Source: Tissierellia bacterium
Lineage (GTDB): Bacteria; Bacillota; Clostridia; Tissierellales; Tepidimicrobiaceae
Length of the DNA: 32,897 nt
Assembly: GCA_012728365.1 (NCBI GenBank)
Contig: JAAYFE010000017.1
Coordinates: 1 to 32,897, forward strand
Direction: 5' to 3'
The notes beneath the pieces were generated by a model. That model worked only from the letters and a program-made list of their open reading frames with translations. It was not told the DNA's origin and made no database searches. Position 1 is the first letter of the stretch. Each line of letters begins with the position of its first letter. Shown here in pieces: positions 24,460 to 32,428 of the stretch. The position numbers and the translations under genes are program-made.

Positions 24460-26094
24460 TTGAAAATTCTATATATAGATGGTTCTATGCTGAGAAAGGC
24501 TTTTGTGGGGGCTGCAAATTTACTAGAGAAAAATAAAGAAGAAGTAAATAGTTTAAATGTTTTTCCTGTACCAGATGGAGATACAGGAACTAATATGAGC
24601 TTAACCCTAAAGTCTGCAATTAGTCATATAAGTAAAGAGAAAGATGAACAAATATCAAAAATTGCTTTGGCAGCTAGTAATGGTTCATTAATGGGCGCAA
24701 GAGGCAACTCTGGAGTGATTCTTTCCCAGATTTTAAGGGGATTTTCAAATGGAGTAAAGGGGAAAGATAAACTGGACACACAATCCTTGGCAAAAGCTTT
24801 TAAAACAGCAGCAGATACAGCTTATAAAGCTGTTATGAAACCTACAGAGGGTACCATTCTTACAGTGGTAAGAGGCATTGCAGAGTATGCCATGAATATT
24901 TCAAGTACAGAAAAGGACATACTAAAATTTCTGGAAAAGGTCATTAAACATGGTAATGAAGTTTTAAATAAAACTCCAGAAATGTTGCCAGTACTTAAAG
25001 AGGCTGGTGTAGTAGATGCTGGAGGTAAGGGACTGATGGTTATCCTTGCTGGTGCCTATAATGCCCTTGCCGGAAAAGAAGAAATAAGCCTTGAAGAATT
25101 AGAAAAAGAAGCAATAGAACAACATGTTTTTTCAAAGGAAATTGATACTTCAGAAATAGAGTTTGGTTATTGTACAGAATTTATAATAAATACAAAAGTT
25201 GAAGATTATGAATCCTTTAGGGAGGACATATCAAAATTTGGAGATTCATTGTTGGTAGTAGGTGGAGAAGGATTAATAAAGGTCCATATACACACAAACA
25301 ATCCAGGCCTTGTTTTAGAAAAAGCATTAAAACTAGGAGAATTAAATGATATCAAAATAGATAATATGAGGTATCAGCACAAGCACCTAGTAGCACAGGA
25401 AGAATTAAATTCTAAAGGGACTGAAGAGAAGGAATATAAGAAATATAGCTTTTTGACAGTATCTGTTGGAGATGGATTAAATAAAATATTTAAGGAACTT
25501 AATGTGGACTATGTAATTCCAGGTGGCCAAACAATGAATCCTAGCACTGAAGACATATTAAAGGCCATAGAAAAAGTAAATGGTGAAAATATAATTATTT
25601 TACCTAACAATGGTAATATAATTTTAGCAGCTGAACAGGCTAAGGAAATATCAGATAAAAATGTATTTGTTTTACCTACTAAAACTATACCAGAGGGTAT
25701 ATCCTGTTTAATTGCCTTTGATCCTGATTTAGAAGTAGAAGAAAATTTAGGAAATATGAAAGAAGCCATTGAAAGTGTAATTACTGGTCAGGTTACCTAT
25801 TCAGTTAGGGATTCAGAAATTAACAATAAAAAGATTAATAAGGACGATATAATTGGTATATCAAAAGGTGAAGTAGTTTCAAATGGAAACAATATTGAAG
25901 AAGTAACTTTAGAATTATTAAGAAATATTGTCCATGAGGATGCATCATTAATATCCATATATTATGGAAATGGAATTGATGAGGAAGAAGCAGGAAAACT
26001 AGCTAATTTAGTAGAGGAAGAATTTGAAGATTTTGATGTGGAAGTACTATATGGTGGCCAACCAATATATTATTATATACTTTCAGTAGAATAA
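24460..26094 (+). CDS. fakA: DhaL-domain fatty acid kinase FakA homologue (YloV)
   Basis: FakA is the ATP-binding subunit that, with a FakB (DegV-family) partner, phosphorylates fatty acids for phospholipid synthesis. The 544-aa protein has an N-terminal DhaL kinase domain (about 1-200) with PVPDGDTGTNMS (36-47; D39 and D41 bind metal), SLMGARGNSGVILSQ and DAGGKGLM. A middle domain (about 215-315) contains GYCTEF and KVHIHTNNPG. The C-terminal domain (about 325-544) shows VIPGGQTMNPS, as in YloV. The start is a TTG with AGGAGGT upstream. No fakB gene is in the window, so the partner must be encoded elsewhere. A hairpin terminator follows directly. Confidence 0.9.
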   Translation: MKILYIDGSMLRKAFVGAANLLEKNKEEVNSLNVFPVPDGDTGTNMSLTLKSAISHISKEKDEQISKIALAASNGSLMGARGNSGVILSQILRGFSNGVKGKDKLDTQSLAKAFKTAADTAYKAVMKPTEGTILTVVRGIAEYAMNISSTEKDILKFLEKVIKHGNEVLNKTPEMLPVLKEAGVVDAGGKGLMVILAGAYNALAGKEEISLEELEKEAIEQHVFSKEIDTSEIEFGYCTEFIINTKVEDYESFREDISKFGDSLLVVGGEGLIKVHIHTNNPGLVLEKALKLGELNDIKIDNMRYQHKHLVAQEELNSKGTEEKEYKKYSFLTVSVGDGLNKIFKELNVDYVIPGGQTMNPSTEDILKAIEKVNGENIIILPNNGNIILAAEQAKEISDKNVFVLPTKTIPEGISCLIAFDPDLEVEENLGNMKEAIESVITGQVTYSVRDSEINNKKINKDDIIGISKGEVVSNGNNIEEVTLELLRNIVHEDASLISIYYGNGIDEEEAGKLANLVEEEFEDFDVEVLYGGQPIYYYILSVE

Positions 26095-26100
26095 TAATAA

Positions 26101-26125
26101 CCCTACCTTTAGGTAGGGATTTTGC
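26101..26125 (+). terminator. Terminator after fakA
   Basis: CCCTACC (26101-26107) pairs with GGTAGGG (26112-26118) around TTTA, followed by ATTTTGCTT. The stem is GC-rich and short, and the T-tract is modest. It separates asp23-fakA from recG. Confidence 0.7.
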
Positions 26126-26137
26126 TTAAAAAAGTAG

Positions 26138-26181
26138 AGGGACGGTTCTGCTGTGCTGATATGGCAGTTGAGCTGTCTCCT
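26138..26181. repeat. Palindromic repeat, copy B (upstream of recG)
   Basis: AGGGACGGTTC begins at 26138. GACGGTTC (26141-26148) pairs with GAGCTGTC (26170-26177) using two G-T pairs, and CTG (26151-26153) pairs with CAG (26165-26167) inside. The outer arms resemble copy A at 6285-6329 (AGGGAC at the left, AGCTGTC at the right, then a pyrimidine-rich run ending TTTAG). It lies between the fakA terminator and recG. Confidence 0.6.
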
Positions 26182-26203
26182 TCTCTTTAGTGAGGGGATG
26201 AAG

Positions 26204-28246
26204 ATGGATATTCAATATGTAAAAGGGGTTGGACCTAAGAGAGCGGTCCAACTTAAAAAGTTAAATATTCATACAGTGGAAGACTTACTTTACTATATTC
26301 CAAGGGACTATGAGGATAGGACTAAGTTTAAATACATAAGCCAATGTATTAATGGAGAGAAGGTAAGTTTAAAAGTACAAATATGCGGTTATCCTATTAA
26401 ATCCAAGCCAAGAAAAAACCTTTCTATAATAAGGGTACCTGTTAGGGATAAAACTGGCCAAGCTACCTTAGTATGGTTTAATCAAGACTACATACTAAAT
26501 CAAGTTTCCCTAGGTGATCTTGTAATAGTAAATGGAAAAATTAATTTCTTCGGCAGAGAAATGCAGATAGTAAATCCTATTTTGGAAAAAGGCAGCGGGG
26601 ATAAAATAGGGAAAATAATACCCATATATTCCTTAACAAGCAAAATAACCAATAATCAAATGATAAAAATAGTAGAAAATGCCCTTACTAGCTATTTACC
26701 AAATATAAAAGAAAAGCTTCCAGAGGACCTGAGAAAAGAGTTAAATTTAATGCCTATTAAAGAGGCTCTTGTAAATATACATTTTCCTAAGAGTAAAGAC
26801 CACTATATCCAGGCTAGAAAAAGGCTTGCCTTTGAAGAATTACTTATACTACAGCTAGGACTATTATTAATTAAAAATAGAACAAAGGAATTATATGAAG
26901 GCATTAAATTTCCAAAGGATGATGAAATATATACATTTATAGAGAATCTTCCTTTTAAACTAACTAATGCTCAAATGAAAGCCTTTAAGGAAATAGAAGC
27001 AGATATGGAAAAAGATGAACAGATGAATAGGTTAGTGCAAGGAGATGTAGGTTCTGGTAAAACAATAGTAGCAATTCTTGCCATGTTTAAAGCATGGAGG
27101 GCAGGTTATCAATCTGTTATGATGGCACCTACTGAAATACTTGCTACCCAACACTATGAATCTATATTAAATTTTTTAAAGGATTATGATATAAACATTA
27201 AGTTATTAATAGGAAGTATTAGTAATAAGCAAAAGGAAGAAATATTAAAGGAATTAAAAGAAGGAAATATAGATATACTTGTAGGAACCCATGCTGTAAT
27301 TCAAGATAGGGTGGAATTTAATAAACTTGGATTGGCTATTACAGATGAGCAGCATAGGTTTGGTGTTAAACAAAGGGCAGTTTTAAGCCAAAAAGGAAAT
27401 AATCCAGACATACTTGTAATGACTGCTACTCCTATACCTAGAACCTTAAGTTTAATACTATATGGAGATTTGGACATATCCATAATTGATGAACTTCCTC
27501 CAGGTAGAAAGAAAATAGAAACTTATGCAGTAGGACCTAATATGCTGGATCGGGTCAATGAATTTGTTAGAAGGCAATTATTAGATGGAAGACAAGCCTA
27601 TATTGTAACCCCTCTAATTGAAGAAAATGAACAGCTAGACTTACAATCTGCAGAAGACTTGTATTTAAATTTAAAGGAAGAGGTATTTACAGAATTCAAG
27701 GTAGGCCTACTTCATGGAAAGATGAAACCGGCTGAAAAGGATGAAATAATGGAGAAGTTTGTTAAAAAGCAACTAGATATATTAGTATCTACAACTGTTA
27801 TTGAAGTAGGGGTTAATGTACCCAATGCAAATATTATGGTAATACACAATGCAGAAAGATTTGGACTGGCTCAACTGCATCAATTAAGAGGAAGGGTAGG
27901 CAGAGGTGAGCACCAATCCTATTGTATACTTATTAATGGAAGCAATTCTAAAATTGCCAGGGAAAGAATGAGAATACTCCAAAAATCCACCGATGGATTT
28001 TATATTTCTGAAAAGGACTTGGAACTAAGAGGACCAGGAGAATTCTTTGGTACAAGACAACATGGTTTACCAGAGCTAAAAGTTGCAAATCTTTTTTCAG
28101 ATATGGAGATACTAAAAATTGCTCAAGAAAAAGCTAAGGAAATATTAGAAGAAGATAAACTATTACTTAAGGAAGAACATTTTTATTTAAGACAAAGTAT
28201 AATAGACTTGTTTAAGGATAGAATTAAAGACTTAATTTTAAACTAA
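26204..28246 (+). CDS. recG: ATP-dependent DNA helicase RecG
   Basis: RecG remodels stalled forks and branch-migrates Holliday junctions. The 680-aa protein has an N-terminal wedge/OB region starting MDIQYVKGVGPKRA, Walker A GDVGSGKT (280-287), the DEQHRFG box (381-387), TATPIPRTL, and the second-lobe motifs VIEVGVNVPNA and QLRGRVGRG. The open frame extends back into a palindromic repeat. GAGGGG at 26192-26197 touches an ATG at 26198 but lies 6 bases before the ATG at 26204, which gives the standard length and is chosen. No clear promoter is seen between the fakA terminator and recG. Confidence 0.95.
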   Translation: MDIQYVKGVGPKRAVQLKKLNIHTVEDLLYYIPRDYEDRTKFKYISQCINGEKVSLKVQICGYPIKSKPRKNLSIIRVPVRDKTGQATLVWFNQDYILNQVSLGDLVIVNGKINFFGREMQIVNPILEKGSGDKIGKIIPIYSLTSKITNNQMIKIVENALTSYLPNIKEKLPEDLRKELNLMPIKEALVNIHFPKSKDHYIQARKRLAFEELLILQLGLLLIKNRTKELYEGIKFPKDDEIYTFIENLPFKLTNAQMKAFKEIEADMEKDEQMNRLVQGDVGSGKTIVAILAMFKAWRAGYQSVMMAPTEILATQHYESILNFLKDYDINIKLLIGSISNKQKEEILKELKEGNIDILVGTHAVIQDRVEFNKLGLAITDEQHRFGVKQRAVLSQKGNNPDILVMTATPIPRTLSLILYGDLDISIIDELPPGRKKIETYAVGPNMLDRVNEFVRRQLLDGRQAYIVTPLIEENEQLDLQSAEDLYLNLKEEVFTEFKVGLLHGKMKPAEKDEIMEKFVKKQLDILVSTTVIEVGVNVPNANIMVIHNAERFGLAQLHQLRGRVGRGEHQSYCILINGSNSKIARERMRILQKSTDGFYISEKDLELRGPGEFFGTRQHGLPELKVANLFSDMEILKIAQEKAKEILEEDKLLLKEEHFYLRQSIIDLFKDRIKDLILN

Positions 28247-28250
28247 AGTG

Positions 28251-28278
28251 TTCACAACTAAGATATATATGATAAAAT
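28251..28278 (+). promoter_or_regulatory. Candidate promoter for rsmD-coaD
   Basis: TTCACA (28251-28256) and TAAAAT (28273-28278) are 16 bases apart and start right behind the recG stop. They lie about 25 bases before the rsmD start. Confidence 0.4.
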
Positions 28279-28301
28279 ATTACTGTAAACGAGGTGGTTT
28301 T

Positions 28302-28853
28302 TTGAGAGTAATTTCAGGAGAGAAAAAAGGATTTAAATTAAGGTCACCTAAGGGCGTAAATACTAGACCTACTGAAGATAGAATTAAAGAGTCCTTATTT
28401 AATATCCTTAGGGATATACATAATGAATCAGTAGTACTAGACCTTTTTGCAGGTTCTGGTGGAATTGGTATAGAATTTCTAAGTAGAGGTGCAAAAAAAA
28501 CATTTTTTGTCGATAAATCCTATGAAAGTATTGAATGTATCAAGGATAATCTGGTCCATACAGATTATATTCTTAAATCTGAAGTTATAAAGAAAGATGC
28601 CTTTAGGGCTTTAAAAGAATTTAACGAAAAGGGTATAAGGTTTAACTATATATTTGCAGATCCACCTTATGAAAAAGGACTGGCCTTAAAAACACTTGAA
28701 ACCATAGATAATATGGATATTTTAAAGAAAGATGGCCTACTTATAATCGAACATGAAATAAATTTAAATTTAGACATAAAACCTTTATCTAAACTTTCAA
28801 AAAAGGATTACAGAAAGTATGGGAGTAAGGCTATATCCTTCTATATCTACTGA
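28302..28853 (+). CDS. rsmD: 16S rRNA (guanine-966 N2)-methyltransferase RsmD
   Basis: RsmD methylates G966 of 16S rRNA with S-adenosylmethionine. The 183-aa protein shows the typical start RVISGEKKGFKLRSP, then RPTEDRIKESLFNIL, the SAM-binding VLDLFAGSGGIGIEFLSRGA and the catalytic FADPPYEKG motif. The frame is open from a GTG at 28248, but GAGGTGG at 28291-28297 serves the TTG at 28302, and the family starts at that point. The rsmD-coaD pair is conserved across bacteria. Confidence 0.94.
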   Translation: MRVISGEKKGFKLRSPKGVNTRPTEDRIKESLFNILRDIHNESVVLDLFAGSGGIGIEFLSRGAKKTFFVDKSYESIECIKDNLVHTDYILKSEVIKKDAFRALKEFNEKGIRFNYIFADPPYEKGLALKTLETIDNMDILKKDGLLIIEHEINLNLDIKPLSKLSKKDYRKYGSKAISFYIY

Positions 28854-28870
28854 ACTCTGGGGGGATTAAG

Positions 28871-29356
28871 ATGAATGTTATTTATCCAGGTAGTTTTGAT
28901 CCTGTAACTTATGGCCACATAGATATTATTGATAGATGTGCTAAACAGTTTGATAGAGTAATAGTATCTGTTCTTAATAATACTGCAAAAAATTACATGT
29001 TTACTATAGAGGAAAGAATGGACCTATTGAAAAAGGTCCTAGATAAGTATGAAAATGTGGAAGTAGATTCTTTTAATGGCTTATTGGTAGATTATGCTAA
29101 TAAGAAAAATTGTCCATTAATAGTAAGGGGCCTTAGGGCTGTTTCAGATTTTGAATATGAAATGCAGATGGCTCATGTGAATAAAAAGTTGCAAGAAAAT
29201 ATAGAAACCATATATTTAGTCTCTAGGGAAAAGTTTTCCTATTTAAGTTCAAGTATAGTTAAGGAAGTAGCCATGTATGGAGGAGATATATCCTGTTTTG
29301 TACCCAAAGAAGTGGAAAAGGCATTAATAGAAAAAATAAATGGAGGAGAGAAGTAA
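28871..29356 (+). CDS. coaD: Phosphopantetheine adenylyltransferase
   Basis: CoaD joins ATP and 4'-phosphopantetheine to give dephospho-CoA, the penultimate step of coenzyme A synthesis. The 161-aa protein has the nucleotidyltransferase motifs YPGSFDPVTYGHIDII (5-20, with the TxGH box), RGLRAVSDFEYEMQMA and the SSSIVKEVA segment. The length matches the bacterial enzyme. It acts after CoaBC, encoded at 10284. GGGGG lies upstream of the ATG. The next gene begins immediately after its stop. Confidence 0.96.
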   Translation: MNVIYPGSFDPVTYGHIDIIDRCAKQFDRVIVSVLNNTAKNYMFTIEERMDLLKKVLDKYENVEVDSFNGLLVDYANKKNCPLIVRGLRAVSDFEYEMQMAHVNKKLQENIETIYLVSREKFSYLSSSIVKEVAMYGGDISCFVPKEVEKALIEKINGGEK

Positions 29357-29803
29357 ATGGAAGTACTAAGGCTAATTGAAGAAATTGAAGAAATTTTAGA
29401 TAATGCATCAGCCATTCCCTTTTCAAATAAAGTAATGGTTGATGCAGAAGAGCTATTTGAAATACTGAGAGAAATAAGAATAAAGCTTCCAGATGAAATA
29501 AAACAGGCTAGCTGGATAAAGGAAGAAAGGCAGAGGATACTTGCTGAAGCTCAAAAAGATGCTGACACTATTTTAAATGAAGCTGAATTAAAATTAAAGG
29601 AATTAATAGATGAAAATGAAATAACAAAAAAGGCAAAGGAATTGGCAGAAGAAATAATTACAAAGGCCCAAAACAATGCAAAAGAAATAAGGCTTGGAGC
29701 CTTAGAATATGCTGATAATATACTTTTAGAAACCCAGCAAAATTTGAAAAATATAATTGAAATGTTAAATGAAAACAGGCAGGAGCTAAGGGGCACAAAG
29801 TAA
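29357..29803 (+). CDS. Coiled-coil protein of unknown function (V-ATPase subunit E-like helical)
   Basis: I cannot name the function. The 148-aa protein is almost wholly helical and charged. A short N-terminal part (1-55) contains FSNKVMVDAEELFEILREI and IKLPDEI. A long amphipathic helix (about 56-148) rich in Ala, Glu and Lys follows, with the look of peripheral-stalk or DivIVA-like coiled coils. Such proteins at this locus are often loosely labelled ATPase, but I see no nucleotide-binding motif. It has no membrane segment. GGAGGAGAG, in the coaD end, precedes its ATG, and it starts directly after the coaD stop, so it is translationally linked to coaD. It faces ylbJ with 5 bases between the stops and no visible terminator. 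Confidence 0.85.
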   Translation: MEVLRLIEEIEEILDNASAIPFSNKVMVDAEELFEILREIRIKLPDEIKQASWIKEERQRILAEAQKDADTILNEAELKLKELIDENEITKKAKELAEEIITKAQNNAKEIRLGALEYADNILLETQQNLKNIIEMLNENRQELRGTK

Positions 29804-29808
29804 AACTG

Positions 29809-30975
29809 TTATTCTGTTATCTTATATACTATGGTTAAAATAACTGAAACAATTATCATATATATTATAGCCAATATTATAATTTTTAATGAATTTAAGA
29901 AAATAATATGCCAATGTCCAATAAAATAATATTCATAAAAAGGGGCAGGTAAAAAGGAAGGTTCAATATATTCTTTGTATTTAAAAATGTAGAGTATCCC
30001 AGTATAAATACTGGCAAATATTCCATGTAGAAGTTTAGAAAAAATGTATAATTTACTGTCCATGTCGGTTTTGCTTATAAAGCTTAAGGCTTGACTGTGT
30101 ATGGAAAAGCCACTCCATCCAATTAAAAAATTTATAATCATTAGTTTGTATGTTAATTCAATGTTTAGGGAGGCAATTCTTTGTATACCAGTAGTTACTT
30201 CCAATAGTCCTGCAATTACACCTTTTAAAAGCTCAATATTTATACTTAATGGTATGTAGTTTAAAAATTTATTAAATATATCTGATATAAAAATTAATTC
30301 AGTTAGCACAGAATAAAAAATTATAAATCCTCCAACTAACAATATGGTATTTATACTTTTTAACATGGCTTTACTAAGGACTGAACCTATGGAATAATTT
30401 TTGTTTAAAGTATATAAGATAATGGATGCATTATTTTTATTATTACTATGGTTTGGTTTTTCCTTGCTTTTATAAAAATTAAAAGCTAATCCAACAGTTA
30501 TAGCCCCTAAATAGTGGGGATACATAATTAAGGGAGCTATTTTACCATTACCTAGTATTCCTATGGATACAGCTCCTAGCATAAATAGGGGGCCTGAAGT
30601 GCTGGAAAAGGATAAGGTTCTTTCTCCTATGGTTTTTGATATTATCTTTTTTTCACGTAAGCTTGAAGTAATTTTTGCACCTACCGGATAACCAGATATA
30701 ATACTCATGGCAAAGGGAAAGGCGCTTTCTCCAGATACTTTGAAAAGGGGACCTATAATTGGCCTTAAGACATTTCCTAGCATATTAACAAAGCCTATTT
30801 CAATAAGTAGTTCTGATATTATGAAAAAAGGAAATAAAGATGGTAATACTACATTAAACCATGCCATAAGTCCATTATAGGCACTTTTTAAGGAAACTTC
30901 AGGATATAGGATTAGGCCTAGAAGAAGGCAAATTACTCCTAATAAAAATATTGCATTTTTAAAATATATTTTCAT
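29809..30975 (-). CDS. ylbJ: Sporulation integral membrane protein YlbJ
   Basis: YlbJ is a polytopic membrane protein made in the mother cell under sigma-E in Bacillus and needed for normal spores; family members carry nucleoside-recognition (gate) domains. The 388-aa protein has about eight hydrophobic segments and the family pattern WFNVVLPSLFPFFIISELL, SIISGYPVGAKI, SFSSTSGPLFMLG and an LIGWSGFSIHSQ segment. The first in-frame codon is a TTG that touches AGGAGG; the ATG at 30975 is 9 bases from it and is preferred. It is separated from tmcAL by a terminator, so it needs its own promoter. Its presence supports an endospore-forming host. Confidence 0.9.
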   Translation of the reverse strand: MKIYFKNAIFLLGVICLLLGLILYPEVSLKSAYNGLMAWFNVVLPSLFPFFIISELLIEIGFVNMLGNVLRPIIGPLFKVSGESAFPFAMSIISGYPVGAKITSSLREKKIISKTIGERTLSFSSTSGPLFMLGAVSIGILGNGKIAPLIMYPHYLGAITVGLAFNFYKSKEKPNHSNNKNNASIILYTLNKNYSIGSVLSKAMLKSINTILLVGGFIIFYSVLTELIFISDIFNKFLNYIPLSINIELLKGVIAGLLEVTTGIQRIASLNIELTYKLMIINFLIGWSGFSIHSQALSFISKTDMDSKLYIFSKLLHGIFASIYTGILYIFKYKEYIEPSFLPAPFYEYYFIGHWHIIFLNSLKIIILAIIYMIIVSVILTIVYKITE

Positions 30976-30996
30976 TAATGTCAACCTCCTTTATAA

Positions 30997-31002
30997 ATTA
31001 TA
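30997..31002 (-). promoter_or_regulatory. Possible -10 box for ylbJ
   Basis: A TATAAT on the minus strand lies 21 bases before the ylbJ start, with TTTATAAAGGAGG following. No clear sigma-A -35 box is present. A sigma-E promoter is expected from the family, and an upstream TCATATA might be its -35 element, but the match is not good enough to claim. Confidence 0.25.
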
Positions 31003-31023
31003 TTTTAAACATTCATTTATATG

Positions 31024-31053
31024 AAAAAATAGCAGGATGTCCTGCTATTTTTT
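31024..31053 (-). terminator. Terminator after tmcAL
   Basis: AAAAAATAGCAGGA (31024-31037) and TCCTGCTATTTTTT (31040-31053) are perfectly complementary, so on the minus strand a GC-centred hairpin ends in a T-run. The tmcAL stop codon lies inside it. The symmetry would also allow function on the plus strand. Confidence 0.85.
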
Positions 31054-32289
31054 TTGAGTGTAACAGCTAGTAAAAAAGTCTCTATCTGTAAAAGGAGGTT
31101 TACTTTTAATACCTAGGAAAAACAGGTCTGTAGCTATTTTATCAAAATATATAATTTTTTCTATATGAGGATCATCAAGTCTTTTATAATTAGCAAACTT
31201 TGTAATGATAGGGATCTTAGACTGTTTTTTTATTTCTTTAAGAAGCTTAAAACCCTTTTCATTAGTACCAAGAACTCTAATATAAGTTGGATAAAACTTA
31301 TTTATTTCTTTAAACTTATGTTCATCTAGCCCTGCCATAAAGTGGATTAGTATTCTTTGAATTCTACTTCTAGGATATCGTTTTGTGACTATATTTTGTA
31401 TAAACTCATCAATAGTATTAAATTGACTACTCATGTTTATAATTCTATTTTCTAGCCCATTTTCAATGTCCATGATTTTGTCAAGGCCTTGGCCTTTTTT
31501 AATCCTTAATAAATAGTGTATTATCTGGTTATAATTATCTAAGGAATTAAAAGTATTATGTTTTATATATTCAAGTAGATGGTTATAGGTATTTGAAGGT
31601 ACAAATTCTTTAACTTCATTAATATCGTTACTTTCTAATAGTTTTTTTCTTATGGCTGTAGCACTGGATATTTTATGTGAAAGTTTAGTTTCTTTAAACT
31701 GGCTTCCAATCCTTTTTATTGTAAGAGGTACTATTTTGCTTTTTAGCCTTGTTAGGGCCTTTAAATACTCAATAGCTAAAATATTATTTGGTGAATTTAT
31801 AATATTTTCTATATCTAAATTTTTATTATACTTTAAACAATAATCTTTAAGGGCCATACTACGGGATACTGAAAAAGAATTTCCTTCATTTAAGTATTTT
31901 TTCAGCCTATTCTTATAATAAGGAGGTTCTTTTATTAAAATTTCAGCAATTTCAAAGAGTGTATCTATATTTCCTATTTCACTTCCAAAGGAAATATAGT
32001 CAACTATATTTAAACTATTAAGAAGTGAAACGCTGCCATAGGCAAATAATTCTGCAGACTGGGTGGCAAATACGAAGGGTAATTCTATAACTAAATCAAT
32101 GCCATTATCAATTGCCATTTTAGCTTTGGTCCATTTATCTACAATGGAAGGTTCTCCTCTTTGAACAAAGGAACCACTCATCACTGCTATAGAATATTCA
32201 GAATTTGTTAATTTTTTAGAAATTTCCAAATGATATTTATGGCCCAAATGGAAGGGGTTATATTCAGCTACAATTCCAAGGACTTTCAT
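31045..32289 (-). CDS. tmcAL: tRNA(Met) cytidine acetate ligase TmcAL (YlbM)
   Basis: TmcAL makes N4-acetylcytidine at the wobble position of elongator tRNA-Met, using free acetate and ATP through an acetyladenylate; this differs from the acetyl-CoA enzyme TmcA. The 414-aa protein starts MKVLGIVAEYNPFHLGHKYH, the family nucleotidyltransferase motif with the FHLGH box (13-17), and continues with AVMSGSFVQRGEPSIVDKW (35-53). A C-terminal helical tRNA-binding part follows. AAGGAGG lies 7 bases before the ATG. It is divergent from ackA, which handles acetate and acetyl phosphate, and is followed by a strong terminator. Older annotations call it a nucleotidyltransferase. Confidence 0.92.
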   Translation of the reverse strand: MKVLGIVAEYNPFHLGHKYHLEISKKLTNSEYSIAVMSGSFVQRGEPSIVDKWTKAKMAIDNGIDLVIELPFVFATQSAELFAYGSVSLLNSLNIVDYISFGSEIGNIDTLFEIAEILIKEPPYYKNRLKKYLNEGNSFSVSRSMALKDYCLKYNKNLDIENIINSPNNILAIEYLKALTRLKSKIVPLTIKRIGSQFKETKLSHKISSATAIRKKLLESNDINEVKEFVPSNTYNHLLEYIKHNTFNSLDNYNQIIHYLLRIKKGQGLDKIMDIENGLENRIINMSSQFNTIDEFIQNIVTKRYPRSRIQRILIHFMAGLDEHKFKEINKFYPTYIRVLGTNEKGFKLLKEIKKQSKIPIITKFANYKRLDDPHIEKIIYFDKIATDLFFLGIKSKPPFTDRDFFTSCYTQKK

Positions 32290-32316
32290 AAAATAGCCTC
32301 CTTAAAATTTACTAAT

Positions 32317-32325
32317 ATTATAACA
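32317..32325 (-). promoter_or_regulatory. Extended -10 promoter for tmcAL
   Basis: TGTTATAAT on the minus strand (32317-32325) matches the extended -10 pattern and lies about 27 bases before the tmcAL start. The -35 region is weak. Confidence 0.5.
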
Positions 32326-32366
32326 CGAATATATCATTAAAACACACAGATTAGCAAATAATATCG

Positions 32367-32395
32367 TTGATTTTTTAACACTTTTATAATAATAT
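32367..32395 (+). promoter_or_regulatory. Candidate promoter for ackA
   Basis: TTGATT (32367-32372) and TAATAT (32390-32395) are 17 bases apart and end 33 bases before the ackA ATG. TATAAT at 32385-32390 overlaps, but its spacing to TTGATT is too short. The tmcAL promoter lies back to back in the same 139-bp gap. Confidence 0.45.
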
Positions 32396-32428
32396 ATTTA
32401 TTGGATAAAAAAAGAAGGAGGAATATAA

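Noticed and set aside
24460-26094. The DhaL-domain protein as a dihydroxyacetone kinase
   Set aside because: It is a single three-domain chain next to asp23, matching the YloV/FakA architecture. No dhaK or phosphotransfer subunit is adjacent.
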